The translations under genes were made by a program, and so were the position numbers. Shown here in pieces: positions 1 through 9,511 of a DNA stretch of 64,000 nt. Positions within the stretch are counted from its first letter, which is position 1; every line of letters starts with the position of its first letter. The DNA comes from DAOLCO01 sp964612555 (GTDB lineage Bacteria; Bdellovibrionota_C; UBA2361; SZUA-149; DAOLCO01), in assembly GCA_964612555.1 (NCBI GenBank), contig CAZTBW010000002.1:248001-312000 (forward strand), written 5' to 3'. A model generated the notes under the pieces. That model saw only the letters and a list, made by a program, of their open reading frames with translations, was not told where the DNA came from and made no database searches.

Positions 1-68
1 TTTAACAAACCTGCCGACTTATCTAGGCGAATAATTGTTTTATTGTAATTTATATTGTGTCACTCAGT

Positions 69-1817
69 ATGCAGAAGCGGTGCTACATTTTATTGTTATT
101 TTCTTTTTTGTATCTATGCACAAGTGGGGTGGTGTATGCAGCACCGCCTGTCGTAGCACCAAAATCTTCAGTAGATCGGGATATTGTTCCTTTCTTTAAA
201 GAAGCGCTTACTGCCATATCAAAAGGAGAGATCGCTAAAGCATCTGAGGCGCTTGTTAAAGTGCGTATGCATGCCTCCTCGCAGGGCTTTAAGGATATAC
301 CTGAATTCTCATTGGATCTGATTCGCAGAGCAAGAGATACTAATGTTTCGCATGAGATGAAAAAATTACTTTATGATCATGCAGAACGGTTATCACCTGA
401 TCATCCGGGCGTTCTTCTATCACTTGCTACCGCCCATAAAGAGCTCGGTTTTAAAAGTTCCTTCAAATATTTTAATAAAAGTATTTCAAATATGAAGGAT
501 TATCCGGTTACTTTGGCATCTACCCTTGCAAGATTATTTGTCATGGGGGTATGTGCCTTGTGTATTACAATCTTTCTTGTGACTTTTCTTTTTTTAGTGA
601 GTACTTCAGGTGAGATATATGTCGCAATAGCAACCATGTTTTCAAAAAAAACAAGAGGCTATCTTGCTTTGGTACTTTTCCCGCTTTTTGTGCTCCTGCC
701 GCTCGTATTTCCTTTTCTTTTTACTCTTTGTGTATGGGCTGTTTTCATGCCTCTCTTGTTAAAACGTCTACAGTGGATATCCTTTTTTACAGGCGGTCTG
801 GTGCTTTCCTTTGTATATGGGGTGCCATTTGCTTCTGAGGTGATGACGTTATCCGAGCTGAAAATAAGTAAGGCACTGGAAAGTGTTACCAATAAAAATT
901 ATATGCCTCGGGTGCAGGACTATCTCGATCAGGTAGCTGAGCAGGAAGCAGGAAGCCCAATGTATCCCGTTTTTAGAGGAAAGCTTCAGCAGGAGCGAGG
1001 TGATCTGGAAGCAGCCCGTGCGTCTTACGAATCCGCAATGCTTTTACCAAACCCGTCTCCCGCAATAGCATACGTGGTGCAGCATAATTTAGGTGTCTAT
1101 GCCTTTCAAAAGGGAGATTTTCAAAAAGCATATAGCGAGTGGGAAAAACTCTATGCTGCCGGTTGGAGAGAATTTGAACTTGTTTATAATCTTTCTATCG
1201 TTTCACTTTCCCTGTTTAAAAAAGAACACTACGAAACGTATTATGAGCTACTACTGAAGAAATATCCGGGAGAGGTTGAAAAAGTATTTGAAGAACAGGG
1301 AGAAACACCGGCACCACTTCTGGGGCAACTCCCGAGAAGCTTTTTTATTGATGTGTATAAAGATAAAATGTTCTCTTCTCATTCAAAAAAGATCACTTTG
1401 TCCGTAATGAGTTCTTCTTTGCTGATACCGGAGATTGGCGGTTTTTTTGATGCCCGGGTTTATGTGGTACTTTCATGTGTCCTGTTTCTGGTGTGGATAT
1501 ATCAGAGTATGCCGGGGCGTGTTTCATATCGTTATCGGGGTAGCCTTGTTACTCAAAGAGTTTTCTTTTCGATGAAACAGAACGGAATATGGAAATTATT
1601 TCCGTTTGGCTGGTGTCTTGTTGAAGGAAAAGAACTTTTCTTTCTTGTATCGGGAAGTACTTTAATCTTTTTGGTGATGGTAGCGTTTGGGGTGCCTTTC
1701 TCTATAGCGTATGAATCGGTAAGTGGTGGTATCATGTTTCTGGTTTTGCCTGCGCTCCTTCTCCTTCTTGTGTCTGTGGCGCCCTGGAAAGGTGCCTATA
1801 TACAGAGGATTAATTAG
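69..1817 (+). CDS. TPR-containing exported/membrane protein
   Basis: About 582 aa. An in-frame GTG lies four codons upstream (57), but starting at the ATG gives a clean signal peptide (MQKRCYILLLF..., cut near VYA|APP). TPR-like helices follow at about 100-150. A hydrophobic block at about 155-265 holds several membrane segments, then a second TPR-like region at about 290-420 (GDLEAARASYESA, GDFQKAYSEWEKL). Two more hydrophobic segments close the protein (about 470-490 and 540-580). TPRs usually scaffold protein complexes; no enzyme motif is visible. The next gene begins 1 nt after the stop, so the two are probably co-transcribed and functionally linked. Exact function unknown. Confidence 0.8.
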   Translation: MQKRCYILLLFSFLYLCTSGVVYAAPPVVAPKSSVDRDIVPFFKEALTAISKGEIAKASEALVKVRMHASSQGFKDIPEFSLDLIRRARDTNVSHEMKKLLYDHAERLSPDHPGVLLSLATAHKELGFKSSFKYFNKSISNMKDYPVTLASTLARLFVMGVCALCITIFLVTFLFLVSTSGEIYVAIATMFSKKTRGYLALVLFPLFVLLPLVFPFLFTLCVWAVFMPLLLKRLQWISFFTGGLVLSFVYGVPFASEVMTLSELKISKALESVTNKNYMPRVQDYLDQVAEQEAGSPMYPVFRGKLQQERGDLEAARASYESAMLLPNPSPAIAYVVQHNLGVYAFQKGDFQKAYSEWEKLYAAGWREFELVYNLSIVSLSLFKKEHYETYYELLLKKYPGEVEKVFEEQGETPAPLLGQLPRSFFIDVYKDKMFSSHSKKITLSVMSSSLLIPEIGGFFDARVYVVLSCVLFLVWIYQSMPGRVSYRYRGSLVTQRVFFSMKQNGIWKLFPFGWCLVEGKELFFLVSGSTLIFLVMVAFGVPFSIAYESVSGGIMFLVLPALLLLLVSVAPWKGAYIQRIN

Positions 1818-1818
1818 T

Positions 1819-2829
1819 ATGGAAACGCTATTTGAAGAAAAAGAATCACTTCCAATTGCGGCACTTCCCAATTTTTTAAGAGGAATATCTCAATTCGGGA
1901 AATCCGGAATATTGTATTTTGATACTGTCAGGAGAGGAGGTAACATTTCTTTTTTTGAAGGACGGATAATGGCAGTGCACTTGTCCACTACCAGCATTGT
2001 AAAAGAGCTCTTGAATCGTTTATCCAGAGGAGGGGTGATTCCTCAAAATGTTGCTGATACCATTGGAGTGCACAACAACTCTCTTGGTATTGGGGAAGTG
2101 GCTCATGCGCTGGTTTTTCACGAATATCTTTCAAGTGAAGAGTTTGTAAAATATTATGAAGCTGAAGTGCAGGAAATGTTATTTTCCCTACTCGAAGAAA
2201 AAAACGGTACCATTACATTTCAGATTGAGCATGGCTCAGAGTTTTGGCTTGAGGATAATGACTGCCCCGTTTATTTTGATAAGAAAAAGCAAACTACCGG
2301 TATGTTTCCTTGTCAACATTTACTTGACTATGTGGAATCCATGCTTCTTGTTGAAGAACTTTGCGAAGAAGGCGAGTACTTGTCTCTTGTGGATAATGAT
2401 CTTGAGTCCGGAATGTTTTTTGACGCAGATGAGAAACGAATTGTTTCTCTAGCCGGGGTCAATGCATCCATATCAAATGTGCTTGATTCTGTTTGTGAAT
2501 CACGTCAGTCGGTGTTACATCTTCTTTTGGAGCTTAAAAACTCTGGCGTGGTATCCTGTGGTGCTCAGGTTGATCATTCCGACTTTGAATTATCTCGGGA
2601 AAAAGAAAGTCAAAGCGGTGGTGGGAGTGAAATGTTGTCTGTTTCTTTATCTCAGATGGATGTGTCCGCTGAGAAACGTGTTTTTGAGCGTATTAATCTG
2701 TATTTGATGAAACCCCAGGGAATTGAATGGGTTCTTCGGCTGGTGATGCCTGTGGGAATAATTACAGGTTTATATTATTTTCAGCACGTCGTAAAAAATA
2801 TGCTCGATGAATTTAGTGTTATTTTTTAG
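1819..2829 (+). CDS. DUF4388 (PATAN-like) domain protein with C-terminal membrane anchor
   Basis: 336 aa from the ATG just after the upstream stop; the open frame extends further upstream, but that part overlaps the preceding gene. The N-terminal 100 residues (LPNFLRGISQFGKSGILYF..., GGNISFFEGRIMAVH) have the pattern of the DUF4388/PATAN domain found in deltaproteobacterial regulators: an early helix, then strands around a conserved hydrophobic G-x-L-x-F segment. A middle helical region repeats a similar design (GMFFDADEKRIVSLAG). One membrane segment lies at the C-terminus (about 305-325), so the domain is probably cytoplasmic. It sits between a TPR membrane protein and a kinase-like protein. 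Domain call by pattern only. Confidence 0.72.
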   Translation: METLFEEKESLPIAALPNFLRGISQFGKSGILYFDTVRRGGNISFFEGRIMAVHLSTTSIVKELLNRLSRGGVIPQNVADTIGVHNNSLGIGEVAHALVFHEYLSSEEFVKYYEAEVQEMLFSLLEEKNGTITFQIEHGSEFWLEDNDCPVYFDKKKQTTGMFPCQHLLDYVESMLLVEELCEEGEYLSLVDNDLESGMFFDADEKRIVSLAGVNASISNVLDSVCESRQSVLHLLLELKNSGVVSCGAQVDHSDFELSREKESQSGGGSEMLSVSLSQMDVSAEKRVFERINLYLMKPQGIEWVLRLVMPVGIITGLYYFQHVVKNMLDEFSVIF

Positions 2830-2860
2830 AATACAGCAAACGCAAATGTAAAGTTATCTA

Positions 2861-4906
2861 ATGGCAAGAAAACGAAAACCTACTGAGATAAATCTTACCA
2901 TAGACTTTGGCAGGAGGATATTTCACGACGATACTGCTTCCATGTATGAGGCAAAGGACACGGTGACCTCTAACAGGCTACTTGTGTTTATTACTGATGA
3001 GGCGTACGTGGAGTCAGCTTCTGCCGATCTGGCAAGAGAGATTAGAAGAACCTGTGATAAAATCAATATGGCTTCCGTTGAAGTTTCCAGTCTGTGCCCC
3101 GTTCTTGACAGTGGTTTTACAGAGATGAATCAGGCGTTTTTTATGTCAGTGAAGCCGGATGCGACTCCTTTGATCGTACAGGAATATAATTCAGTTGAGG
3201 AAGTCATCAGTCAGGTTGAAAAAATTGTTGAGATTTTTTCAATTGTTCATTCATTGGGCTTAACTCAGCTGGTATGTAATCTCAAGTCTGAGTGGTACGT
3301 TAAAGCTGATGGTACCCTTCTTCTGTTATTTCCCGGAGTGCGGGGGTTACTGGATCGTATTCGTTCAAAAAAAACAGAAGCGAGTGCTGTGAATGTGCGC
3401 TCTGACTTGAAAGAACTTTGCAGGGTTTTTGAACAACTGCTGAACCAGCTTTCAATCGATGTCAGTGCGGAGAAGGTAGAGGCGGTGCAGTCACAGATAG
3501 CCTCGTATCGCAAAAAACTGAAATCCGGCACTTCCAGTCTTTCAGAATTCAGAAATCTCCTGAGTGAGATCAGAGATGAAGTGTCTCATATGCCTGATAC
3601 ACTTGTCTCTCCCCGGGATTCCTCAAAAAATTCTGACGGAAAAGACTCTTCCAAAGATAAGGATTTCGTAAAAAGTCGCAGCAGGGAGCGTAATAAAACC
3701 GTTTTATTTAATGAGATGGATATATTTTCCAAAAATGAATCTGTTTCAGACACTCCTGTCTCTTCTTCTGATGATGATGAGTACCCGGTCTATGCTGAAG
3801 ATGAAACAGAAGAGGATTTTTTTGGAATAAAAGAGGAGGAGAATTTCGAGGAAGAAAATTCAGCAGAGGAATTTGGAAAAGGGGAATTTGGAAAAAATGC
3901 CAATGTCTTTTCTCAGGTGATCAAGGATTTTCCGAATGAAGGAGACTTCTCCTCAGGTGCATTTGGCTACGGGTCTTTGAAGTCTGATGCCTTTAATGAT
4001 GCCATTTCTTCTTCTCCTCCTCCTTACGAATCAGTATCCAAGAAATTTTCCTCCGCAGCGGATGAAGTATATGGAGGGTTCGGCTCAGGCTTGTTTCGTT
4101 CAAAACAATCTTCCGGGATAAGCTATGAAGAGGAAGCACCCAGGAGAAATAAATTCCTGATTATCATTGCCGTACTTCTGGTGCTTGCAATTGTCGTTCT
4201 TGCAGGGGTAATTGTAGTGCATCTTACTTCAGGCTCTAAAGAAACAAAAAAAGTTTCTGAAAGTTTATCGGTATTTGATGGTACCACCCCGAACAGAATG
4301 CTTGAAGATCGGAATCAAGCGAAAAAAGAAAATATGTTTCCTGATAGTGATGTTCGGGAGTCCTATGAATCCAGGTCTTCCGATATGAAATTTCCTGAAC
4401 TTGATGAGGCGGTGTTTGTAGATAATCCGGTGTCAGTGCCGGAACCGTATCGACCTAAAAAAGATGAAACGCTGAACCCTCTTCAGAAAAATTCACTACA
4501 GAAAGATCCGCTTGAAGAGAACAAAGCCGTTTTTGATCAGGTAACCACCAATGAACATCTTGATATCAGGATGTTTCTTGATAATATTTCCACTCCCATT
4601 CCACCCCGGGATGTAAGTCAGGTTATCTCGTTTCTGGAATCGGAAGATTTTGAGATACGAATAGCGGCGCTGAAAACTCTTGGAGAAAAAGCGGTTAAAG
4701 ATGATGTCAGGATTAAAATTGCGATAGAAGCGATGCTCAATGATGAAGATCCTCTGGTAAGGGGATTTGCCTCTTTTGCACTGGTGTCGTATGCCGACCA
4801 GGATGCCATTCCCATCCTTGAAGATCAGCTTGAGTATGAGAAAAACGATGTTGTTACTTCTGCAATTCAAAGGGCAATCTCTAAAGCACGTAGTACTACT
4901 AGGTGA
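2861..4906 (+). CDS. Kinase-like (degenerate) N-terminal domain, membrane segment and C-terminal HEAT-like repeats
   Basis: 681 aa. The first 250 residues are arranged like a bacterial Ser/Thr kinase: YEAKDTVTSNRLLVFI resembles the ATP-binding beta strands, and the segment near VHSLGLTQLVCNLKSEWYV sits where a catalytic loop would be. However, no HRD, DFG or glycine-rich loop is visible, so it looks like a pseudokinase. A long acidic, Ser-rich, probably disordered linker (about 250-425) follows. One membrane helix lies at about 432-452. The C-terminal 110 residues look like HEAT repeats (SEDFEIRIAALKTLGEKA, DEDPLVRGFASFALVSYAD). It could be a sensor or assembly protein working with the DUF4388 protein upstream. 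Inferred from layout only. Confidence 0.7.
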   Translation: MARKRKPTEINLTIDFGRRIFHDDTASMYEAKDTVTSNRLLVFITDEAYVESASADLAREIRRTCDKINMASVEVSSLCPVLDSGFTEMNQAFFMSVKPDATPLIVQEYNSVEEVISQVEKIVEIFSIVHSLGLTQLVCNLKSEWYVKADGTLLLLFPGVRGLLDRIRSKKTEASAVNVRSDLKELCRVFEQLLNQLSIDVSAEKVEAVQSQIASYRKKLKSGTSSLSEFRNLLSEIRDEVSHMPDTLVSPRDSSKNSDGKDSSKDKDFVKSRSRERNKTVLFNEMDIFSKNESVSDTPVSSSDDDEYPVYAEDETEEDFFGIKEEENFEEENSAEEFGKGEFGKNANVFSQVIKDFPNEGDFSSGAFGYGSLKSDAFNDAISSSPPPYESVSKKFSSAADEVYGGFGSGLFRSKQSSGISYEEEAPRRNKFLIIIAVLLVLAIVVLAGVIVVHLTSGSKETKKVSESLSVFDGTTPNRMLEDRNQAKKENMFPDSDVRESYESRSSDMKFPELDEAVFVDNPVSVPEPYRPKKDETLNPLQKNSLQKDPLEENKAVFDQVTTNEHLDIRMFLDNISTPIPPRDVSQVISFLESEDFEIRIAALKTLGEKAVKDDVRIKIAIEAMLNDEDPLVRGFASFALVSYADQDAIPILEDQLEYEKNDVVTSAIQRAISKARSTTR

Positions 4907-4950
4907 TATCCCGTGGGCATATAACAATCCAATGAACAGGTAATAATCTG

Positions 4951-5604
4951 ATGGGTATGCGTTTTTTATATAAAGGTATTTTATTTATATTGCTGCTGTC
5001 TGCATGTGCTCAAGGACGCGCTCCGCTTGTTGAAGAGTCTATTACTGATATTGAACCTGCTCCCTATCTTCATATTGTTTCGTCTAAAAAAGAGACCCTG
5101 GGGCTTATTGCAGAGTGGTACACGGGTAGTTTCAAAAACTGGAAGCAGATTGCTCACTTCAATAATAAAGGGGAAAGCAGTATTGTTCGCCTGGGTGAAA
5201 GTGTGTTTATTCCTCATCGGCTATTGATACGAGAAAATCCGCTTAATCCTCAGCCCGTGGGCTCTGATAAGAGAGGTTCTGCTGCAAATAAAAGCTCTAG
5301 AGAAACAATAGTGAAAGAAGATGCGGATGATGTGATAGCCGATACTCGAGACTCTGAAAATAAAGAGAACTCTTCTGAGGGGATAGAGGGAAAAGACCTT
5401 GATGAGTTACATGAAATGGTTGATCTCTTTGATGATAAGGAGAGCGTTTCAGAAGACACTGTTTCAGAAAATACTATTTCAAAGGAGGTTTCTGTTGAAA
5501 CAGTCGTTCAGCCGGAGCCCCCCAAGCCTACAGTAATTCCTGTTGAAATAGATAATAAAGAAAGAAAGAGAATGGAGTTGTTGCAGGAACTCCTGAAAAA
5601 ATAA
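4951..5604 (+). CDS. LysM-domain lipoprotein
   Basis: 217 aa. The N-terminus is a lipoprotein signal (LLLSAC, Cys19). A LysM-like module covers about 45-95 (YLHIVSSKKETLGLIAEWY ... WKQIAHFNN ... VRLGESVFIPHRLL). LysM binds N-acetylglucosamine glycans, usually peptidoglycan, so the protein probably sits in the periplasm attached to a membrane. The remainder (about 100-217) is acidic, Ser/Glu-rich low complexity ending in a short Lys/Glu helix. It is last in the plus-strand set and converges with fadJ 7 nt away. No catalytic domain is present. Confidence 0.82.
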   Translation: MGMRFLYKGILFILLLSACAQGRAPLVEESITDIEPAPYLHIVSSKKETLGLIAEWYTGSFKNWKQIAHFNNKGESSIVRLGESVFIPHRLLIRENPLNPQPVGSDKRGSAANKSSRETIVKEDADDVIADTRDSENKENSSEGIEGKDLDELHEMVDLFDDKESVSEDTVSENTISKEVSVETVVQPEPPKPTVIPVEIDNKERKRMELLQELLKK

Positions 5605-5611
5605 GCGAGAC

Positions 5612-7738
5612 TTATATCTCTCTTTCTTCCTGAATTGTTTTTGCGATAAGGCTAAATCGTGGGCTCTGATTCCGGTATTTTTTCATCTTTTCGTGAATCT
5701 GTTTCATACCTTCTCTTCTTGTATGATACATGATTCCACCCCTGAAAGGCGGAAACCCAAAACCCATTATGGATGCAAGATCAATCTGATCAGCAGCTTC
5801 TCTTCCGGGAGTGCCGGAAACTCCCTCATCATAAGTAAGTATCGCTTCACTTACCATACTCAGTAAAAGTCGCTCGGTAATCTCTTCCTGAGACTTGCTG
5901 CCGTTACTGTGTGTGATACCAAGTTCGGAAAGAAGTGTTTCATTTGGTTTTGTGTGTTTGCCTTCATGGATATAAAATCCCAAGCCACCTTTTTTCCCAA
6001 GGAGTTTCTTTCTCGCCACTTTTTCAAGAATATCTGCTCCCTTCATCCGCTCTCCATATGCCCCGGAAAGTATTTCTTCAACTTTCGCCGCAATATCAAG
6101 TCCGACTTCATCAATCAGTCTGAAAGGTCCCATAGGGAATCCGAATGTCGTCGCTGCACGTTCGAGCTCCTTAAAGCCGGCACCTTCCTCCAGCAGTAGT
6201 GAAGCTTCAGCCAGATAAGGGGTGAGGATTCGATTTACAAGAAACCCCGGTACGTCTTCCACTATGACAGGATATTTTCCGAGTCTGGATACAAGGCGGG
6301 CAGCCTGAACAAGAGTTTTATTTGAAGTTTCTTTTGTGCGCACCAGTTCCACAAGTGGCATCTTTTCGACCGGATTGAAGAAGTGTACACCGATGGTACG
6401 TTCAGGATTTGGAATACCCTTAAAAATATCACTAAGGGAGAGTGAAGAGGTGTTACTTGCAAGGATGCACTCAGGTGAATGTTTTTCAGCAAGCTCTGAA
6501 AAAAGCTTTCTTTTAATTTCAAGATTTTCAACCGCAGCTTCTATAAAGATGTCCCTTTCCGGCGTTTCCTGGAGTGTGGGGTATAGGGAGAGTTTTTCAA
6601 GCAGTTCTTTTTTCTTTGTAGTTCCAAGAGACCTGCTTTTGTCAATAAAGCCGTTTACGTGTTCATGAAGCGCATTTCGAGCGTCTTTCGATAAATCAAA
6701 ACACGAAAGCTCATATCCTGACTTGATGGCAACTGATGCAATGCCTCTTCCCATTATTCCCGCCCCGATAAGCCCGATTGATTCTATGGGGGTTGCTACT
6801 TCCTGTTTGCCGAGCTTTCCCGCACTTTCAGTGAGAAAGAAAATATGTACGAGGGCTTTTGAAACGGGGGTAACTATTAATTCTCCAAGGGCTTCGGCTT
6901 CCTTTTCATAGCTTGCCTGCCCGGGTGCACTGAGCCCGGTAACGCAAAGGGAAATAGATTTGGGAATTGCAGGGTATTGTCCCTTGGTTTTCTTTTTAGC
7001 GGCTTTTTCCGCAGTTGATCTGCAAATATACCTTCCAGGACAAGTATGACTCAGAAAACGATCAGTAAGCGAAAGGGAGTGGGAACGATTCTTACCTTTC
7101 TCAATGAACTTGCGGGCAGTAGTAATAAGAGCTTCTGTGATTGCTCCATCAGAGTTTGCAGTTAATTGAATTAGCGTATCTACAAGCCCTGTTGATTTTG
7201 CCTTTTTTGCAGTTACTACTTTTCCTCCCAGAATAATATCCAGAGCCTTTGGAAGACCGATGATTTTTGGTAGTCGTTGGGTGCCTCCAAAACCGGGAAG
7301 TATCCCGAGTTTGGTCTCAGGAAGACCGATTTTCGAGTTTCCATGATCAGTTATGATACGGTAATCACACGCAAGGGAGAGTTCACAACCGCCTCCCACG
7401 CAGTGCCCATGAATTGCCGCAACAGTGGGAACAGGAATATCTTCAATTTTTTGAAATACGGCTTGTCCCTGTGCTGCAAGACGCTTTCCCTCACCAGGGT
7501 CGGTGACATCCTTTATGGCGTTAATGTCGGCACCAACACAAAAACTTATATTTGGAGGGGAAGTAAAAACAACACCTTTGACATTTACTTTGCCGCTTTT
7601 GATATCTTCATGGAGAGTGCCAAGGAGGGCATCAAGAGCACGCATCCTTTCTTCAGTAAGAATAATAGCCTTTTCATCGGGAGTGCCCAGTAAGATCACT
7701 GCAATATGATTTTGTATTTCTAGTGTTGGTTTCTGCAT
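5612..7738 (-). CDS. fadJ: Multifunctional fatty-acid oxidation enzyme (enoyl-CoA hydratase / 3-hydroxyacyl-CoA dehydrogenase)
   Basis: 708 aa, the usual size for FadJ/FadB alpha subunits. Residues 1-190 are a crotonase domain with the oxyanion-hole segments (FCVGADINAI, HGHCVGGGCELSLACDYR) and the LPETKLGILPGFGGTQRLP motif carrying the second catalytic Glu. The 3-hydroxyacyl-CoA dehydrogenase part starts near 320 with the NAD-binding GLIGAGIMGRGIAS and contains ASNTSSLSLSDI and the catalytic GVHFFNPVEKMPLVELV. Two C-terminal dehydrogenase domains follow. It catalyses hydration and NAD-dependent oxidation in beta-oxidation. Last gene of the minus-strand set starting at hisS. No thiolase partner is in the window. 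FadB versus FadJ is not resolved. Confidence 0.93.
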   Translation of the reverse strand: MQKPTLEIQNHIAVILLGTPDEKAIILTEERMRALDALLGTLHEDIKSGKVNVKGVVFTSPPNISFCVGADINAIKDVTDPGEGKRLAAQGQAVFQKIEDIPVPTVAAIHGHCVGGGCELSLACDYRIITDHGNSKIGLPETKLGILPGFGGTQRLPKIIGLPKALDIILGGKVVTAKKAKSTGLVDTLIQLTANSDGAITEALITTARKFIEKGKNRSHSLSLTDRFLSHTCPGRYICRSTAEKAAKKKTKGQYPAIPKSISLCVTGLSAPGQASYEKEAEALGELIVTPVSKALVHIFFLTESAGKLGKQEVATPIESIGLIGAGIMGRGIASVAIKSGYELSCFDLSKDARNALHEHVNGFIDKSRSLGTTKKKELLEKLSLYPTLQETPERDIFIEAAVENLEIKRKLFSELAEKHSPECILASNTSSLSLSDIFKGIPNPERTIGVHFFNPVEKMPLVELVRTKETSNKTLVQAARLVSRLGKYPVIVEDVPGFLVNRILTPYLAEASLLLEEGAGFKELERAATTFGFPMGPFRLIDEVGLDIAAKVEEILSGAYGERMKGADILEKVARKKLLGKKGGLGFYIHEGKHTKPNETLLSELGITHSNGSKSQEEITERLLLSMVSEAILTYDEGVSGTPGREAADQIDLASIMGFGFPPFRGGIMYHTRREGMKQIHEKMKKYRNQSPRFSLIAKTIQEEREI

Positions 7739-7787
7739 GTCAATTTTGTTCCTGGTAGTTATATGTCAGCGCACTTGTTTTTTAAAT

Positions 7788-7883
7788 TTAATCATCTTTT
7801 AAGGAGTGGTAATAACAGAAGGCAAGAAAACCAAGAACTGCTCCAACGGTTGTTATTAGTAAAAACCATCCTGCGCCTGTCAT
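7788..7883 (-). CDS. 31-aa membrane microprotein, probable small subunit (MetS-like) of the adjacent NSS transporter
   Basis: A 31-codon gene whose ATG overlaps the TGA stop of the NSS transporter in an ATGA overlap, the classic sign of translational coupling. The product has a short N-terminus (MTGAGW), a single hydrophobic helix of about 18 residues (FLLITTVGAVLGFLAFCYY) and a charged tail (HSLKDD). In bacterial methionine/alanine importers of the NSS family a single-helix small subunit (MetS, 30 to 60 aa) is encoded directly after the large subunit, and the size, position and topology match. Sequence homology cannot be tested here. Confidence 0.7.
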   Translation of the reverse strand: MTGAGWFLLITTVGAVLGFLAFCYYHSLKDD

Positions 7884-9475
7884 ACTATGTTCTCCTCTTT
7901 GTTGATTCGTTTTGTCCATGAAGGGAGGGCAGTAAAAATAGAAAAAAGGCAAAAGATGAGTATGGAACCAACCAGAAGGAGGGAATAAAGTGGTACCCCA
8001 CCTTTTGAGAGATCTTCAATGCGCGCAGGAAGATTTGAAAAACACCATATAATAAAAATAATAAGTAGATACCCGGGAGTGACATACTTAATGAAGGGGA
8101 TAAAAAGTTGAGGAAGCTTAAGTTTGGCATGTTCGTTAGCGATTTTTATACCACGTTCTGCCCCGAATACCCATGAAAACAGTAGTATCTGAACAAGCCC
8201 AAGAAGATATATTCCCACCGTACCAATCCAGAAATCAATAGTATCAAGTGCAAGTAAGTCTTTACTGAAATATACAATAAAAAGAGAACCAAGCACACTG
8301 AAGCCCGAGGCGAGAACGGTAGCAAATTTTCTGGAAACAGAAAATGCCTCACCAAAGAATGCTACTACAGGTTGCAGCATCGAGAGTGAGCTTGTGATGG
8401 CAGCAAGAAAAAGTATAAAAAACCACAAAAACCCAAACAGTCTTCCTGCGGGCATATATTCAAATACCACAGGGAGCGTATTAAAGCCGAGTCCAAAGGT
8501 GCCGCCAACAGTTCCTGCAACACCAAGAAATACAAAAGCAGCAGGGATAGTAATTAATCCCCCAAAGCAGATTTCAAAAAACTCATTAGTAGCAGAGGCG
8601 GTTGCTCCGGAAAGCACGACATCGTCCTTTTTTCTTAGATAACTTGCATAGTTGATAATAATCCCGAAACCTACAGAGAGGGTAAAAAAGACTTGTCCTG
8701 CTGCTGCTATCCAGGTTTCAATATCCAGCAGGGAGCTGTACCAGGGACCAATTGCATCTTTTGCCCGGGGGTTCCACATATAACCAAGACCATTAAGAAT
8801 ATTTTGTTCAGGCAGAGCGGGATTAGGAGTGCCAAGAGTGAGAACTCGTACTAGTACAATCAATGCGCAAAGCGCCATTGCTGGCATGGCAATTTTGCAG
8901 AAACTCTCAATACCTTTAGTGAGTCCGCGAAAGATCAGATAAAAATTCAAAGTAAAAACAAGACCCCACCAGAATAGACTTTCATGAACTCCCTCCTGAT
9001 AAAGAGCCCCATTGTTTGCATATCCTGTAAAACTTGAAAAAAAAGCAATGCTGTTTGTAGCATATTCATTAGGGTCTGTTCCAAGATTCATTGTGCCCAT
9101 CAGGTAGTGCCAGGCATAGGCAAGACACCAGGATTCGATAACTATATAGTACATATACACCACCAGAGGGACTAAAAGCCCCAGAGCGCCAAGGTAGGCA
9201 CAGAATTTACTTTTGGTGAGGTAGTAAAATATAGCCGGGCAGGAATGAAATTTGCCTTTTGTGCCCGCTTCTTTACCAAGAGTCCATTCAATCCAGCAGA
9301 CGGGGAGACCAATTATGATAAAGGAAACCAGGTAGGGAATCATAAAGGTACCACCACCATGCTGAGCCGCAAGCCCTGGAAAACGAAGGAAATTTCCTAG
9401 CCCCACCGCAGAGCCGGCAACAGCAAGTATAGCCCCCATTTTGCTATTCCATTGTTCCTGTGTTTCTTGTGCCAT
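7880..9475 (-). CDS. Sodium-dependent amino-acid transporter, NSS/SNF family
   Basis: 531 aa with about 12 hydrophobic segments. The N-terminus carries the family signature of transmembrane helix 1 (GAILAVAGSAVGLGNFLRFP), whose unwound part binds Na+ and substrate, followed by GGGTFMIPYLVSFIIIGLPV of helix 2. Helix 6 is in the WIAAAGQVFFTLSVGFGI region. Bacterial members import amino acids by Na+ symport; substrate cannot be read from sequence, but the overlapping small membrane gene suggests the methionine/alanine (MetP-like) group. It lies 36 nt downstream of hisS on the same strand. Confidence 0.9.
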   Translation of the reverse strand: MAQETQEQWNSKMGAILAVAGSAVGLGNFLRFPGLAAQHGGGTFMIPYLVSFIIIGLPVCWIEWTLGKEAGTKGKFHSCPAIFYYLTKSKFCAYLGALGLLVPLVVYMYYIVIESWCLAYAWHYLMGTMNLGTDPNEYATNSIAFFSSFTGYANNGALYQEGVHESLFWWGLVFTLNFYLIFRGLTKGIESFCKIAMPAMALCALIVLVRVLTLGTPNPALPEQNILNGLGYMWNPRAKDAIGPWYSSLLDIETWIAAAGQVFFTLSVGFGIIINYASYLRKKDDVVLSGATASATNEFFEICFGGLITIPAAFVFLGVAGTVGGTFGLGFNTLPVVFEYMPAGRLFGFLWFFILFLAAITSSLSMLQPVVAFFGEAFSVSRKFATVLASGFSVLGSLFIVYFSKDLLALDTIDFWIGTVGIYLLGLVQILLFSWVFGAERGIKIANEHAKLKLPQLFIPFIKYVTPGYLLIIFIIWCFSNLPARIEDLSKGGVPLYSLLLVGSILIFCLFSIFTALPSWTKRINKEENIV

Positions 9476-9511
9476 AGGTGAATTGCTCCCGGTCTTACTA
9501 AGTCTATTAAT

